A DNA stretch of 64,000 nt from positions 98,506 to 162,505 of the forward strand of contig NZ_FXAN01000061.1 in assembly GCF_900176645.1 (NCBI RefSeq), read 5' to 3'. This document shows, one piece after another, positions 24,235 through 33,555 of the stretch. Position numbers and translations under genes: made by a program. This stretch comes from Burkholderia singularis. GTDB lineage: Bacteria > Pseudomonadota > Gammaproteobacteria > Burkholderiales > Burkholderiaceae. The notes beneath the pieces were generated by a model. It had not been told where the DNA came from, ran no database searches, and was given only the letters and a program-made list of their open reading frames with translations. Every line of letters starts with the position of its first letter. Position 1 is the stretch's first letter.

Positions 24235-26781
24235 TCAATAGTCATAGCGCAGCGTCGCGCCGATCATCCGTTCGTCGCCCACCGATGCCGTGTACGCCCC
24301 GTTGTAGGTCGCGAACGACGCGAGGTAATAGCGCTTGTCGAACACGTTGCGCGCCCATATCGACAAGTCCCATTGATGCCGGCCCGTCGCGAGGCGCCAG
24401 CCGGTCGTCAAGTTCAGCACGCCGTAGCCCGGCAGACGCCCGTACTGCGAATCGTCGAGCGTGCCGTACTGGCTGGAGCGCAGCGAATATTGCGCGGCGA
24501 TGTATTGGTCGATCTCGTGACGGAGCCGGAACTGATATTGCGCATTCAGATTGACGATCCAGCGCGGTGCGCCGGCCACCAGCCGCCCGCTCAGGCTGCA
24601 CGTCGCTTTCGGATTCGGGATCGATACCTCCGACGGGCACGGCGCATTTTTATACGACGTATAAGTCGCGTTCACGTACGACGCGTTGACGCCCAACACG
24701 AGATCGCGGATCGGTATCGCGCGCAAATCGAGTTCCGCGCCGCGGCTTCTCACGTCGGCCGCGTTCGACAGCACGGAGACGACGCCAGTGGGTGTTGCGA
24801 CGAAGCTGGTCGCTTGATAGCCGCTCACCTGTGTCCAAAAAAGATTCGCGTTCACGATCAATCGGCGTGCGAACCATTCGCTCTTCACCCCGAGTTCCGC
24901 GTTGTTCGCGCGTTCGGGGCCAACCACGAGCGATTGCGCGCCCTGGGTGGGCGCGGACGACACCGACATGTTCACGCCGCCCGATTTCTCGCCGTGCGAC
25001 AGCGTCGCATAGGCGAGCACGTCCGGCGCGAGCTTATAGCCGACATTCAGCAGCGCGGACGGGCTCAGGTTATACAGATTCAGATCCCCCGATGCGTACT
25101 GTCCGATTACGCCGTTACGCACCGCCTGCAGCGCGGCGGGCAACGGCGCGCCGCCGACCGGTGCGTTGCGGGTGACGCTCGCGGCCTTGGTTTCATAGGT
25201 GCCGCGGATGCCGGCCGTCACGTCCGCGCGCGGCGTCGCGTGCCACGTGCCTTGCGCGAACAGCGCGAAACTGTCGGTCGTCATCGTCGCGGGCGCGCTC
25301 GATGCCGTGTTCGCGAGCGCGCCGCTATGGTTGCCGAGAATCATCGCATCCGCAAACGGGCCGTAGAATGCGAACGTGTTGTTGCTCAACCGCTGATGAA
25401 AATAATACGCGCCGAGCAGGTAATCGATGCGGCCGCCCGTCGGCGACGCGAACCGGAGTTCCTGAGAAAGCTGATGATCGTTGACCGCGACGCCCGTGTT
25501 GTAGATCACGGGTCTGTTGAGGTTATCGTCGTTGGCGGGCTCGAAATTCCAAAAACGTGCGGCGCTGATCGACGTCAGCGTGTGACCGCCTGGCAGCGTG
25601 TAGTTCACTTCGGCCGACACCCCGCCCTGATGAACACTCACGTGTTGCCGCGAATCCAGATTGACTTGATACAGCGCGGGATTGGTTACCGGCGTCGCAC
25701 CGATCGACGCCGCGCGGCTCAGAAACGGGTTATAGCCGTTGATCGTCGGCCCGAAGCCGTACAGGACCGTCGTGCCGTAGCTCGAATCCTCGCGATGATA
25801 ATCGGCGATCACGCGCGCGCTCAGGTTCGCCGACGGCTTGAACAGCAGTTCGCCGCGCACGCCTTCGCGCGTACCGCCGTTCAGCCGGCTGCCGTTGAAC
25901 AGGTTCGTCACGTCGCCGTCCTCGTGCGTGCGATATAGCACCAGCCGGCCAGCGAGCGTTGTCGACAGGGGCCCCGAGAGCACTGCTTTCGATTGCACGT
26001 AGCCATGCAGACCAAGCGACTGCTCGAGCGACGCCTCGGTGCGCATCGTCGGCTTGCGCGTGGTGATATTGAGGATGCCGGCCGTGCTGTTCTTGCCGAA
26101 CAGCGTGCCTTGCGGACCGCGCAGCAGTTCGATCTGCTCGACGTCGAGCGAATCGACCACCGCCATGCCGGGACGCCCGAGATATACGTTGTCCAGATAG
26201 ACGCCTGCGCTGCCTTCCAGGCCGTCATTGGCCGGATTGTTGCCGAGGCCGCGCACCGAAACGCTCGATTGCCGGGCGTGGATGAACGCGACATTCGTAC
26301 TCGGCAGCACGGTCTGCAGATCCTGCACGCGATAGTTGCGCAACAGTTCGAGATCGTCGCCGCTCACGGTCGAGATCGGCGCAGGCACCCGCTGCGCGCT
26401 TTCCTTGCGACGGCGCGCAGTGACGACGACGTCCTTCAGCACGACGGCAGGCGGTGCGATTACATCGCTGTTCGGCACGGCGGCCCGACTGCCGGGCGGT
26501 GTCGCGTCGCCGGGCGCGTCTGCACGGGGAGTCGTTGTCTGCGCCGCCGTTGCCAGTGCCGCTTGAGCGGCGTGCGCTCGTTTCGCGGCGGCATATCCGG
26601 CGCCCGGCGCGCGCTTGCCGTTGATCGGGCCCGATGCTCGCGACGCCGCCGGCACCCGGGTCGCATCGGCCGCCCGGGCCGCAGTGTCCGCCTGCGCCCA
26701 AGCCGCAATCGTCGGCATCCACGCCGCCGCAAGCGCCGTCCATTTCAACCGTGCCGTATTGCGTTTAGTCATCCTGGCCAT
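24235..26781 (-). CDS. TonB-dependent outer-membrane receptor
   Basis: The protein has 848 residues: a signal peptide (AAWMPTIAAWA-QA), an Ala-rich linker (to about 95), a plug domain (RKESAQRVPAPIS, VSVRGLGNNP, VDSLDVEQIELLRGPQGTLFGKN) and a 22-strand barrel. The barrel ends in LRYDY with the expected C-terminal aromatic. It imports a scarce ligand using TonB energy. Its start codon at 26781 overlaps the stop of the binding-protein gene (TGATG), so translation is coupled. Setting inside an organosulfur operon suggests that the ligand is a sulfate ester or sulfonate rather than a siderophore (inference). Confidence 0.9.
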   Translation of the reverse strand: MARMTKRNTARLKWTALAAAWMPTIAAWAQADTAARAADATRVPAASRASGPINGKRAPGAGYAAAKRAHAAQAALATAAQTTTPRADAPGDATPPGSRAAVPNSDVIAPPAVVLKDVVVTARRRKESAQRVPAPISTVSGDDLELLRNYRVQDLQTVLPSTNVAFIHARQSSVSVRGLGNNPANDGLEGSAGVYLDNVYLGRPGMAVVDSLDVEQIELLRGPQGTLFGKNSTAGILNITTRKPTMRTEASLEQSLGLHGYVQSKAVLSGPLSTTLAGRLVLYRTHEDGDVTNLFNGSRLNGGTREGVRGELLFKPSANLSARVIADYHREDSSYGTTVLYGFGPTINGYNPFLSRAASIGATPVTNPALYQVNLDSRQHVSVHQGGVSAEVNYTLPGGHTLTSISAARFWNFEPANDDNLNRPVIYNTGVAVNDHQLSQELRFASPTGGRIDYLLGAYYFHQRLSNNTFAFYGPFADAMILGNHSGALANTASSAPATMTTDSFALFAQGTWHATPRADVTAGIRGTYETKAASVTRNAPVGGAPLPAALQAVRNGVIGQYASGDLNLYNLSPSALLNVGYKLAPDVLAYATLSHGEKSGGVNMSVSSAPTQGAQSLVVGPERANNAELGVKSEWFARRLIVNANLFWTQVSGYQATSFVATPTGVVSVLSNAADVRSRGAELDLRAIPIRDLVLGVNASYVNATYTSYKNAPCPSEVSIPNPKATCSLSGRLVAGAPRWIVNLNAQYQFRLRHEIDQYIAAQYSLRSSQYGTLDDSQYGRLPGYGVLNLTTGWRLATGRHQWDLSIWARNVFDKRYYLASFATYNGAYTASVGDERMIGATLRYDY

Positions 26782-27857
26782 CACAACGCATTCCCCGGCT
26801 TGCCGAACGATTCGTATGCCTGCCAGTGCGCGCCGAGATTCAGCTCGCGCAGCGCGGCCTCGACGTAGCTGCGGTCGATCCACGCATCGACGTCAAACGG
26901 CCGGCGAATCAAACCCGCCTCCTTCGCCGTGCGCACGTCCTGCTTGAATGCATCGACGTAGTAGCGGTCGAGCAGCGGCGAGAATACGACGCTCAGATCG
27001 TCGGCGGTCAGCTCGTTGCGCCAGATGGACGGCGCAATGTTGCCCTGCTGCGACTCGAGCGCGATGAAGGCGTCGAAATTGCGTTTGTCCGACAGCCATT
27101 GCGACGCCTCGACCACCGTCTTCACGACGGTTCGCGCCAGTTCCGGATGCGCGCGCAAAAACGCGGACGACGCCACCAGCCCGGCCTTCAGCGTGCCGAC
27201 GCCCCGGCGGCCCTTCGTGCTGACCGGCACATCCGCGAGCCCCTTGTCGCGCAGCACGAACACGCTGGCGGAACCCCATACGGCATCGATCCGGCGCGCG
27301 GCAAGCGCGGCCGCCGCCGCGTTCGGATCGAGGTTTACGACACGCAAGTCGCGCTCGGCAAGCCCCTCGGCACGCAGCACGCTGTCGAACGACAATTGCA
27401 GCGCCGTGCCGCGAAACACCGCCACCTGCTTGCCTTTCAACGCACGCAAATCGGCGATTCCCGAGCCAGGCGTGACGGCGAGAAAGCCGTTGACGTTGCG
27501 CGCGAGCGCAGCGATCAGGCGCGTGTCGAGCCCGTTCGCGCGGCCGATCACCGCAGCGAGATCGCCGAGAAACGCGAGATCGACCTGCCCGTTCGCAAAC
27601 GCTTCGTTGATCGCCGGGCCGGCGCCCTTGAAAAACGTCCAACGCAGTTCGACGCCCTGCTTCGCAAACGCCTTGTCGAGCAGCTTGTTCGCGTAGATCA
27701 CGTCGACGATACCGCCGCCCGCAGGCTTCGGGCCCGCGCTCGTGTCGGGCACGGCGATGCGGATGACAGTCTGCGCAGGCGCCGCACCCGGCACCGCAAG
27801 CGCGAACGCGAGCATCGGCAGCCACAGTGGTTTCAGCCATCGAATGAGTGATTTCAT
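26781..27857 (-). CDS. ABC transporter substrate-binding protein (SsuA/TauA/AtsR-like)
   Basis: The 358-residue periplasmic binding protein has a signal peptide (residues 1-28, PGAAPA-QT) followed by IRIAVPDTS and the NMT1/SsuA-type fold. Recognisable segments include VDVIYANKLLDKAF, FANGQVDLAFLGDLAAVIG and LKGKQVAVFRGTALQL. It would deliver an aliphatic sulfonate or sulfate ester to the fused permease. The start at 27857 has AGGA six bases upstream; an ATG at 27875 does not. The stop overlaps the TonB receptor start, and the TauD-like gene ends 50 bp upstream. Confidence 0.9.
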   Translation of the reverse strand: MKSLIRWLKPLWLPMLAFALAVPGAAPAQTVIRIAVPDTSAGPKPAGGGIVDVIYANKLLDKAFAKQGVELRWTFFKGAGPAINEAFANGQVDLAFLGDLAAVIGRANGLDTRLIAALARNVNGFLAVTPGSGIADLRALKGKQVAVFRGTALQLSFDSVLRAEGLAERDLRVVNLDPNAAAAALAARRIDAVWGSASVFVLRDKGLADVPVSTKGRRGVGTLKAGLVASSAFLRAHPELARTVVKTVVEASQWLSDKRNFDAFIALESQQGNIAPSIWRNELTADDLSVVFSPLLDRYYVDAFKQDVRTAKEAGLIRRPFDVDAWIDRSYVEAALRELNLGAHWQAYESFGKPGNAL

Positions 27858-27907
27858 AGTTGTCCTGAAAGACATGGAAAGACAGTGCGGCGCGGTGCAC
27901 GGCCTGC

Positions 27908-28855
27908 TTATGCAGCGTGAGTGGCGGCCCCGGCATGCGGATTCGGCTCGCGCACGCGCGTGACGCTACGGCGGCCGTCGACGCTGACCGGCACGTCGCC
28001 CGCCAGCGTCACGCGGCGCACAACACGGTGCGCGTCGCCGTAATCGTTGACGGCGTAATGCTGCGTCGCGCGGTTGTCCCAGATCGCGACATCGCCTTCG
28101 CGCCAGCGCCAGCGCACGATGTTCTCCGGACGCGTCACATAGCTTTGCAGCAGCTCGAACAGGTGCGCGGAACCCGACGGCGACACACCGGTGAAATTCT
28201 TGAGGAAATGGCCGAGAATCAGCGTTTTCTCGCCCGTGTGCGGATGCACGCGCACGACCGGATGCTCGGTTTCGTAGCGCGTCGACACGAACACTTCCCG
28301 ATAGCGCTTGAGTGCCTGCTCGTCATGCGCCGAATGGCCGTTACCGACGCGATGGGCCGCGTAGTCGTAATCATTGCTGTGCACGGCCCACAATTGATCG
28401 GCGAGCAACTTCAGCGGCGCGGGCAGATCCTCATAGGCGGCGGCCGTGTTGGCCCAGACCGTGTCGCCGCCGACCTCGGGAATCGTCACGCCACGCAGGA
28501 TCGACGCTTGCGGATACGCGTCGACGAAGGTCACGTCGGTATGCCACGAATTCGCCCGCCCGCCGCGATGCGAATCAAGTTCGAGCAAGTATTCAGTACC
28601 GTCGACGGCGGGCACCGTCGGATGTGCGACCGGGTCGCCAAGCCGTTTCGCGAACGCCTCGTGCGCGGCGTCGTCTAGGTGTGTCTGGTCGCGAAAGAAA
28701 ATCACCTTGTGCGTGAACAGCGCGGCGCGGATCGCGCCGACAGTTGCCGCGTCGAGCGCGGCCGACAGCTTCAAGCCATGAACTTGCGCACCGATGCGGC
28801 CGGTGACGGGACGGATGTCGAGCAAATTCGACGTGGCGAGACTCAGATTGGTCAT
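27908..28855 (-). CDS. TauD/AtsK-family alpha-ketoglutarate-dependent dioxygenase
   Basis: The 315-residue enzyme has the facial triad: HTD in NSWHTDVTFVDAYP and the distal His in WDNRATQHYAVND. The 2-oxoglutarate-binding Arg is in HRVVRRVTLAGD. The family oxidises the carbon next to a sulfonate or sulfate ester, releasing sulfite or sulfate and an aldehyde. The segment VTGRIGAQVHGLKLSA at the N-terminus is typical. The start at 28855 (MTNLSLATSN) is where similarity begins; the open frame reaches 29026. It is the first gene of the operon. Co-location with a sulfatase resembles the ats (alkylsulfatase) loci of Pseudomonas more than tau. Confidence 0.9.
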   Translation of the reverse strand: MTNLSLATSNLLDIRPVTGRIGAQVHGLKLSAALDAATVGAIRAALFTHKVIFFRDQTHLDDAAHEAFAKRLGDPVAHPTVPAVDGTEYLLELDSHRGGRANSWHTDVTFVDAYPQASILRGVTIPEVGGDTVWANTAAAYEDLPAPLKLLADQLWAVHSNDYDYAAHRVGNGHSAHDEQALKRYREVFVSTRYETEHPVVRVHPHTGEKTLILGHFLKNFTGVSPSGSAHLFELLQSYVTRPENIVRWRWREGDVAIWDNRATQHYAVNDYGDAHRVVRRVTLAGDVPVSVDGRRSVTRVREPNPHAGAATHAA

Positions 28856-29593
28856 GACGGCACTCCGGATATGAAATGAGCAGGACGAAACAGCGCACCG
28901 GCGCAATGCGCGCGGCAGCTGGCGATAACACATGGGAAAACGACGCGCCGCGGCCGTTGCCGCGTAGTCGCGATCAGCCGCCTCAGCGGCGGCGACAGTG
29001 GCATTGACGCCGGCAGCGTGGCGCAAAGCGTGCGCGGCGGTTCAAGCGGTGGTCTGCGGGGGCAACGCAAGGGTTCGGCACGTCAAGGGTCCAGTCGGAA
29101 AGATTTGACGGGAATCATTATTGGCAGGGGCGCAGCGCGGAATCTATCGCGCGTTGGACATTTGACAGACGAAGTTGGCATGCCGATATGCGCGCGGCGG
29201 TGAAATGCTTAGCGTTCGTGCATATGAAGCGTGACGTTTCCGCCAAGCATGTCGTGCGAGATACGGCGCCCATCGCAAGCGGCGCCGGCGCGTAATCAGC
29301 GACGCGGCGCGTGGTCCGCACGCGGCGAAGTGACGCGCCATAATGCCGGCCGTCGCCGCGATGCATGTGGTGGGCGAGAGACCTGACATACTCGGAATGC
29401 TAGTAGCGCTTGCGCCGTTTGCTTCGCTCACGCTCCGCCAGACCTTCGGAGCCCGGCACGCGAATGGCTCGACGCCCCGCCTTGCCCCCTTCACTCCCTC
29501 GTCCCCTCTGCGTCGCAAAACCGGCAGCAGCGGCGCGATGCGCGCGACGTGGGCTACGCCCGCGCCCGACCGCACCCCAAACGCCCCGCACGG
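28856..29593. other. 738-bp upstream region of the sulfur operon, no gene seen
   Basis: It lies between the dioxygenase start and the end of the Crp/Fnr gene, both on the minus strand, and must hold the operon promoter. Overlapping open frames (for example 29144-29575 minus) have no recognisable domain and are probably chance frames in G+C-rich DNA. No CysB or sigma-54 site could be assigned by eye. Confidence 0.45.
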
Positions 29594-30391
29594 TCACTCG
29601 TCGCCGTCGCTGATCTCGCGCAGACGCTCGATATCGAGAATCGTCAGCCGGCTGTATTGCGCGTCGATGACGCGTTCCCGCACGAGCCGGCGCAGTTCCT
29701 TGTTCACGCTCTGCCGCGACGCGACGAGCAGCGAAGCAAGATCTTCCTGCGACAGCCGGATCGTCAGCTCGATGCCGCGCTGCGCCGACTGCCCGTGCCA
29801 TTCGGCGAGGCTCAGCAACTGATCGGCGAGCCGCGCGCGAAACCCCGACAGCGCGCTCCTGCCGATGCGCCGATGCAACGCACGGCTGCGTGCGCAGATC
29901 AAGTCGAGCACGCCGCGCAGCAGCGACGGCTCGCGCTCGAATTGCGCGAACAGCGCATCACGCGAGATATGGAACAGCGTCGTCAGCCCATGCGCGCGCT
30001 GGTCGTGCATCGAGCCGCCGCCGTCGATCACCGGAATGAAATTGATGACCTCGTTCGGCCACATGTAAATCGCAACCGCGCGCGTGCCGGCCGCGTTCGT
30101 CCAGCTCATCTCGATCGCACCGGACAGCACGACCTGGATATCGTCGCACGGCCCGTTGCGCGCAAAGATCAGTTCGCCGCTCGTCCAGGTGCGCAAGTGG
30201 CCGGCATCGCACAATGCGTCGATCGACGCAGCAGGCCAGTTGCGCAGGCACGGATTCGCGGTGAATGCCGCATGGATCGCGCGGCGCGTGCGCGCATCGA
30301 GCGCGCGGCCCGCCCGGTATGGCTGGAACGGCAAATCGGCTCGTGGCGCGCTCGGGCGGCGGATCTCGATCGCTTCGCTGATATCGCTCAT
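29594..30391 (-). CDS. Crp/Fnr-family transcriptional regulator
   Basis: The 265-residue protein has a cyclic-nucleotide-binding-type beta-roll (about 55-160, with SGELIFARNGPCDDIQVVL and VINFIPVIDGGG). A C-terminal winged helix-turn-helix follows (LSQEDLASLLVASRQSVNKEL near 215-240). The cysteines near the N-terminus do not form the Fnr iron-sulfur pattern, and the cAMP-contact residues of Crp are not obvious, so its effector is unknown. It has no partner gene: upstream is an MFS pseudogene, and the sulfur operon starts 738 bp downstream. Confidence 0.88.
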   Translation of the reverse strand: MSDISEAIEIRRPSAPRADLPFQPYRAGRALDARTRRAIHAAFTANPCLRNWPAASIDALCDAGHLRTWTSGELIFARNGPCDDIQVVLSGAIEMSWTNAAGTRAVAIYMWPNEVINFIPVIDGGGSMHDQRAHGLTTLFHISRDALFAQFEREPSLLRGVLDLICARSRALHRRIGRSALSGFRARLADQLLSLAEWHGQSAQRGIELTIRLSQEDLASLLVASRQSVNKELRRLVRERVIDAQYSRLTILDIERLREISDGDE

Positions 30392-30479
30392 GGTGGCGGT
30401 GTGGATCGCGCGGAAAGAATCGGAACGAACTATGTAAGCATTGATCCGGGAGTGCCGCCAAAGACTTCTTTTTTATGTG

Positions 30480-31430
30480 CTTATCACCCGCGCCCGGCGC
30501 GAAGGAAGTGCCGCAATCGATCAGATATGCGAAGCTTCCGGATTGCCGCGCCGCTCCTGCGTGCGCGGCCTCTTTCAACATCGCCGGCCCGACGAGGCTT
30601 GCGAGCCCGCATCCGGGCACGTACCACGCCGGCATGTAAAAGCTGCCCGATGCGTGCCACAACGCGCTGACGATCAATTGCGCGAAGCCGCCGAAAATCG
30701 TCACGCAGAATGCATAGATCACGCCGGGCGATGTCGTCCACACCTGTGGATGCAGCGTTTCGAGAATCAGCACGAAACCGGCCGGGCTCGACAGCGTCAT
30801 CAGGCCGATCAGCACGCAGACGACCGCGAGCGCCGTGACGACCGACGGCCATGCGTGCATCGCGGCGAACGCGGGCAGCACGATCACGCACGACGCGATG
30901 CACGATGCGCCAATCAACGGCTTGCGGCGCGTCCACCTGTCGGGGAACCGGCCGGCGAACGGCGAACCGGCAAGCGGCACGCCGCCCGCTGCGCCGCCCG
31001 CGAGCAGCGCGGCCGACGGCGGCATCCCGGAGGTCATGAGCAGGAGCACAGGCAGGAAAAGGCGATCGTATACATCGTCGACGTGCCGCCGATCACGAGC
31101 AGCGTGGCCGCCACGCATGCCGCTGCGGCTGGCGGCACGGCCGCCTCGGCGCTGCTAGCCGCAGCCGCCGACTTCTTCGCCGCTGTGCCACACGCATCCG
31201 CGGCGGCCACCGTCTGGTGCAACGTATCGTCGAGATGCCGTCGCAGATAAAATCCGAACGGCCCGATCAACAAACCGAATACGAACGGCACGCGCCAGCC
31301 CCGGCTCATCAGCGTGCGTGCGGCAACAGCGGCGGCAGCGCCGCCGCCATGAACACCGCCGGGCCTGCAGCCGAACCGTCCGGCATCGAGTTTTCTTGAA
31401 TGCTTGCGCGATGCGTTTTCGTCGAAGGCG
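30480..31430 (-). pseudogene. MFS transporter (metabolite:H+ symporter type), frameshifted and 5'-truncated
   Basis: Three minus-strand frames together read as one transporter. About 31420-31309 gives ENSMPDGSAAGPAVFMAAAL. About 31315-31060 gives RGWRVPFVFGLLIGPFGFYL plus RRHLDDT. About 31090-30480 gives LPVLLLMTSGMPPSA, then GRFPDRWTRRKPLIG and later SGSFYMPAWYVPG. Homologues of this family carry the same blocks in one frame, so there are at least two frameshifts. The first half (about five membrane segments) is missing, and the last frame runs on past the likely end. The gene is dead. The boundaries are approximate. Confidence 0.75.
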
Positions 31431-31645
31431 CAGCCGCCGCACCGACGGCCATCGGTGGCCTTTCAATATCGGTCAAGCGCCGATGAAAAATGCGGCCAGA
31501 CCGCGAAGCGATCCGGCCGCAAAAGGCCAAGCATGATCTGAGTTGCCAGTTGCTCAGCGTTGGTTGAAAATCGTGACGAAACCCGGCGCGCCGCTGACGG
31601 CGTTTTATCGACGAGCGGCTTTCATCGCCGCAAAGCGATTTCCGT

Positions 31646-31861
31646 CTAATCGACGGCGTGCGTCACGTCATTTTTACTCGCAATACGATGGTTATGGGCA
31701 CCGCCGGTTGAGATAATGCGGAGCACTCGGCCAGCCGACGTCCGGTTCACCGATTTTTTGTAAATCGAGACAATCGAAAGACCAACGGCTGCGGCAATTC
31801 CGGCACTCGCAGACAGCGCCGGCAAGAGAAAAGCGGATTCAGGGCCCATGATAATCGGCAT
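31646..31861 (-). CDS. Possible small membrane protein
   Basis: The 71-residue frame has one hydrophobic helix (FLLPALSASAGIAAAVGLSI) followed by a basic tail (YKKSVNRTSAGRVLR). No family is recognised and there is no well-placed ribosome site: a GGAGGAG lies about 25 bases upstream. It stands alone in A+T-rich DNA and may not be translated. Confidence 0.3.
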   Translation of the reverse strand: MPIIMGPESAFLLPALSASAGIAAAVGLSIVSIYKKSVNRTSAGRVLRIISTGGAHNHRIASKNDVTHAVD

Positions 31862-32502
31862 AACTTACGGCAGCCTAGCTGCCCGTCTCCTCCGGCAAAT
31901 GATCCAAATAGTTTTTTCTGTTATCACGGCCTTCCTCTCACCATGCCAAGCGGCCTCGATATCGTCTGAAAATATTGCATCTGAAATTACCGGCTTACCA
32001 ACCAGTTAATTCGCTCCTTAATACATTCGATCGTAGTAAGGCAAAGCAGGCATGTCAATCAGTTTATAAAGAAAACGACTCTAAAAAAATATTCCCCCCA
32101 TAACATTCCTCATTAAACTTAGCAAGGTTTAGATAAACAAAAAAACACAAAATCATAATGCGTTAATCAAAACACATAATGTCAAATTAAATCCGATTAG
32201 GAATGAATTAACACGAAAAGTCAGACGAAATTCCCAGCTCGGCAAACGTCGCATGTGGAAAATTCTGCCATCCTGCTGCTGCGACACGGCAAAAATTACG
32301 CACGCCAATCAATATCAATATTTGGGACGAGCAAAAAGTATCAACGATGTACCACTTTTGACGTAGCGTGTTGCCGCTTCACGTCACTACAGTTCGGCAC
32401 ATCGCCGGACGCCGTGATAACGTTGGAATTCGACGAGCGCGGCGTGCGCATGCCTCACGCTAAAAAACAAAATGCCGCGCAGCGGCTTTCGCAAAGCGAG
32501 AC
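31862..32502. other. 641-bp A+T-rich region upstream of the AraC regulator, no gene seen
   Basis: From about 31.9 to 32.25 kb the DNA is strongly A+T-rich. It should hold the promoter of the araC-xylB pair. No repeat, dyad or coding frame was recognised. Confidence 0.5.
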
Positions 32503-33555
32503 ATGAACCCTGATCTTGAGATCGTCCCCACTCGTCACGATGAATCGTTTCGCGCGTGGACCCACGACTATCCGCACCCGGTCGCGAAATGGCATTTTCA
32601 TCCGGAGTACGAAATCCATTTGGTTCGGGCCTCGCGCGGCAAGTTTTTCGTCGGCGATCATATCGGCGATTTCGCGCCCGGCAATCTGGTCATTACGGGG
32701 CCGAATCTGCCGCACAACTGGATCAGCGAGCTTGGCCCCGGCGAGCGCGTGCCGTCGCGCGACGCCGTGTTGCAATTCTCGCGTGCGGCGGCCGAGAAGA
32801 TGGTCGCCGCGTTCGCCGAGTTGCAGCCGGTGCTCGATCTGATCGACGCCGCTTCGCGCGGCATCCAGTTTCCCGATACGCTCGGCCTCGCGCTCGCGCC
32901 GCTGATGGCCGAGCTGTCGAGCGCGCGCGGCTGCCGGCGCGTCGAGATCCTGATGGCGCTGTTCGGCCGGCTGTCGTCATGCGACGAGCGCCGGCTGCTC
33001 GCCGGCCCGCGCTACCGGATCGACGCGCAGCACTACATGTCTTCGACGATCAATCAGGTGCTCGCCTATCTGCGGCAGAACTTGTCGGGCGCGCTGGCGG
33101 AAACCGACGTCGCCGCGTTCGCCGGCATGAGCGTCAGCACGTTCACACGCTTTTTCCGCCGCCATACCGGCACGACGTTCGTCCAGCATCTGAACCGGCT
33201 GCGCATCGATCAAGCCTGTGAACTACTGATGGGCTCGGCGCTTAGCGTGACCGATATCTGCTATCGGGTCGGCTTCAACAATCTGTCGAATTTCAACCGG
33301 CAATTCCTCGCGACAAAAGGCATGCCGCCGTCGCGATTCCGCGCGCTGCATCAATTGAACGAACAGCGCGAGCGGCTGTCCGGCGATTCGAGCGATTCGA
33401 GCGATTCGAGCGATTCGAGCGATTCGAGCGATTCGAGCGATTCGAGCGATTCGAGCGATTCGAGCTCGCGCAACGCGGCCGCCCGCCCCACCGAGCCGCC
33501 GTCGCGGGCATCCCCGCGCGCGGCGTGCCAACCGAACCGGAGCCTCCACCCGTGA
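32503..33555 (+). CDS. AraC-family transcriptional regulator with (DSS)9 tail
   Basis: The 350-residue regulator has an N-terminal cupin sensor (about 20-110, WHFHPEYEIHLV, ITGPNLPHNW). Two helix-turn-helix units follow at about 180-285 (ALAETDVAAFAGMSVSTFTR and DICYRVGFNNLSNFNRQF). After the DNA-binding domain the protein runs into nine Asp-Ser-Ser units and a Pro/Arg-rich tail not found in usual AraC proteins. The repeat comes from a 9-bp tandem array. The stop codon overlaps the GTG start of xylB (GTGA), so the two are translationally coupled. It is a likely activator of pentose or pentitol use; the effector is unknown. Confidence 0.9.
   Translation: MNPDLEIVPTRHDESFRAWTHDYPHPVAKWHFHPEYEIHLVRASRGKFFVGDHIGDFAPGNLVITGPNLPHNWISELGPGERVPSRDAVLQFSRAAAEKMVAAFAELQPVLDLIDAASRGIQFPDTLGLALAPLMAELSSARGCRRVEILMALFGRLSSCDERRLLAGPRYRIDAQHYMSSTINQVLAYLRQNLSGALAETDVAAFAGMSVSTFTRFFRRHTGTTFVQHLNRLRIDQACELLMGSALSVTDICYRVGFNNLSNFNRQFLATKGMPPSRFRALHQLNEQRERLSGDSSDSSDSSDSSDSSDSSDSSDSSDSSSRNAAARPTEPPSRASPRAACQPNRSLHP
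33385..33465 (+). repeat. Nine tandem copies of a 9-bp unit (GATTCGAGC)
   Basis: Nine identical, uninterrupted copies encode Asp-Ser-Ser nine times near the C-terminus of the AraC regulator. The unit keeps the reading frame, so copy-number change would only lengthen or shorten the tail. Perfect identity implies recent slippage, making it a likely variable-number locus. Confidence 0.97.

Noticed and set aside
33385..33465. CRISPR-like repeat array
   Set aside because: Units are 9 bp, contiguous and in frame within a coding gene, with no spacers.
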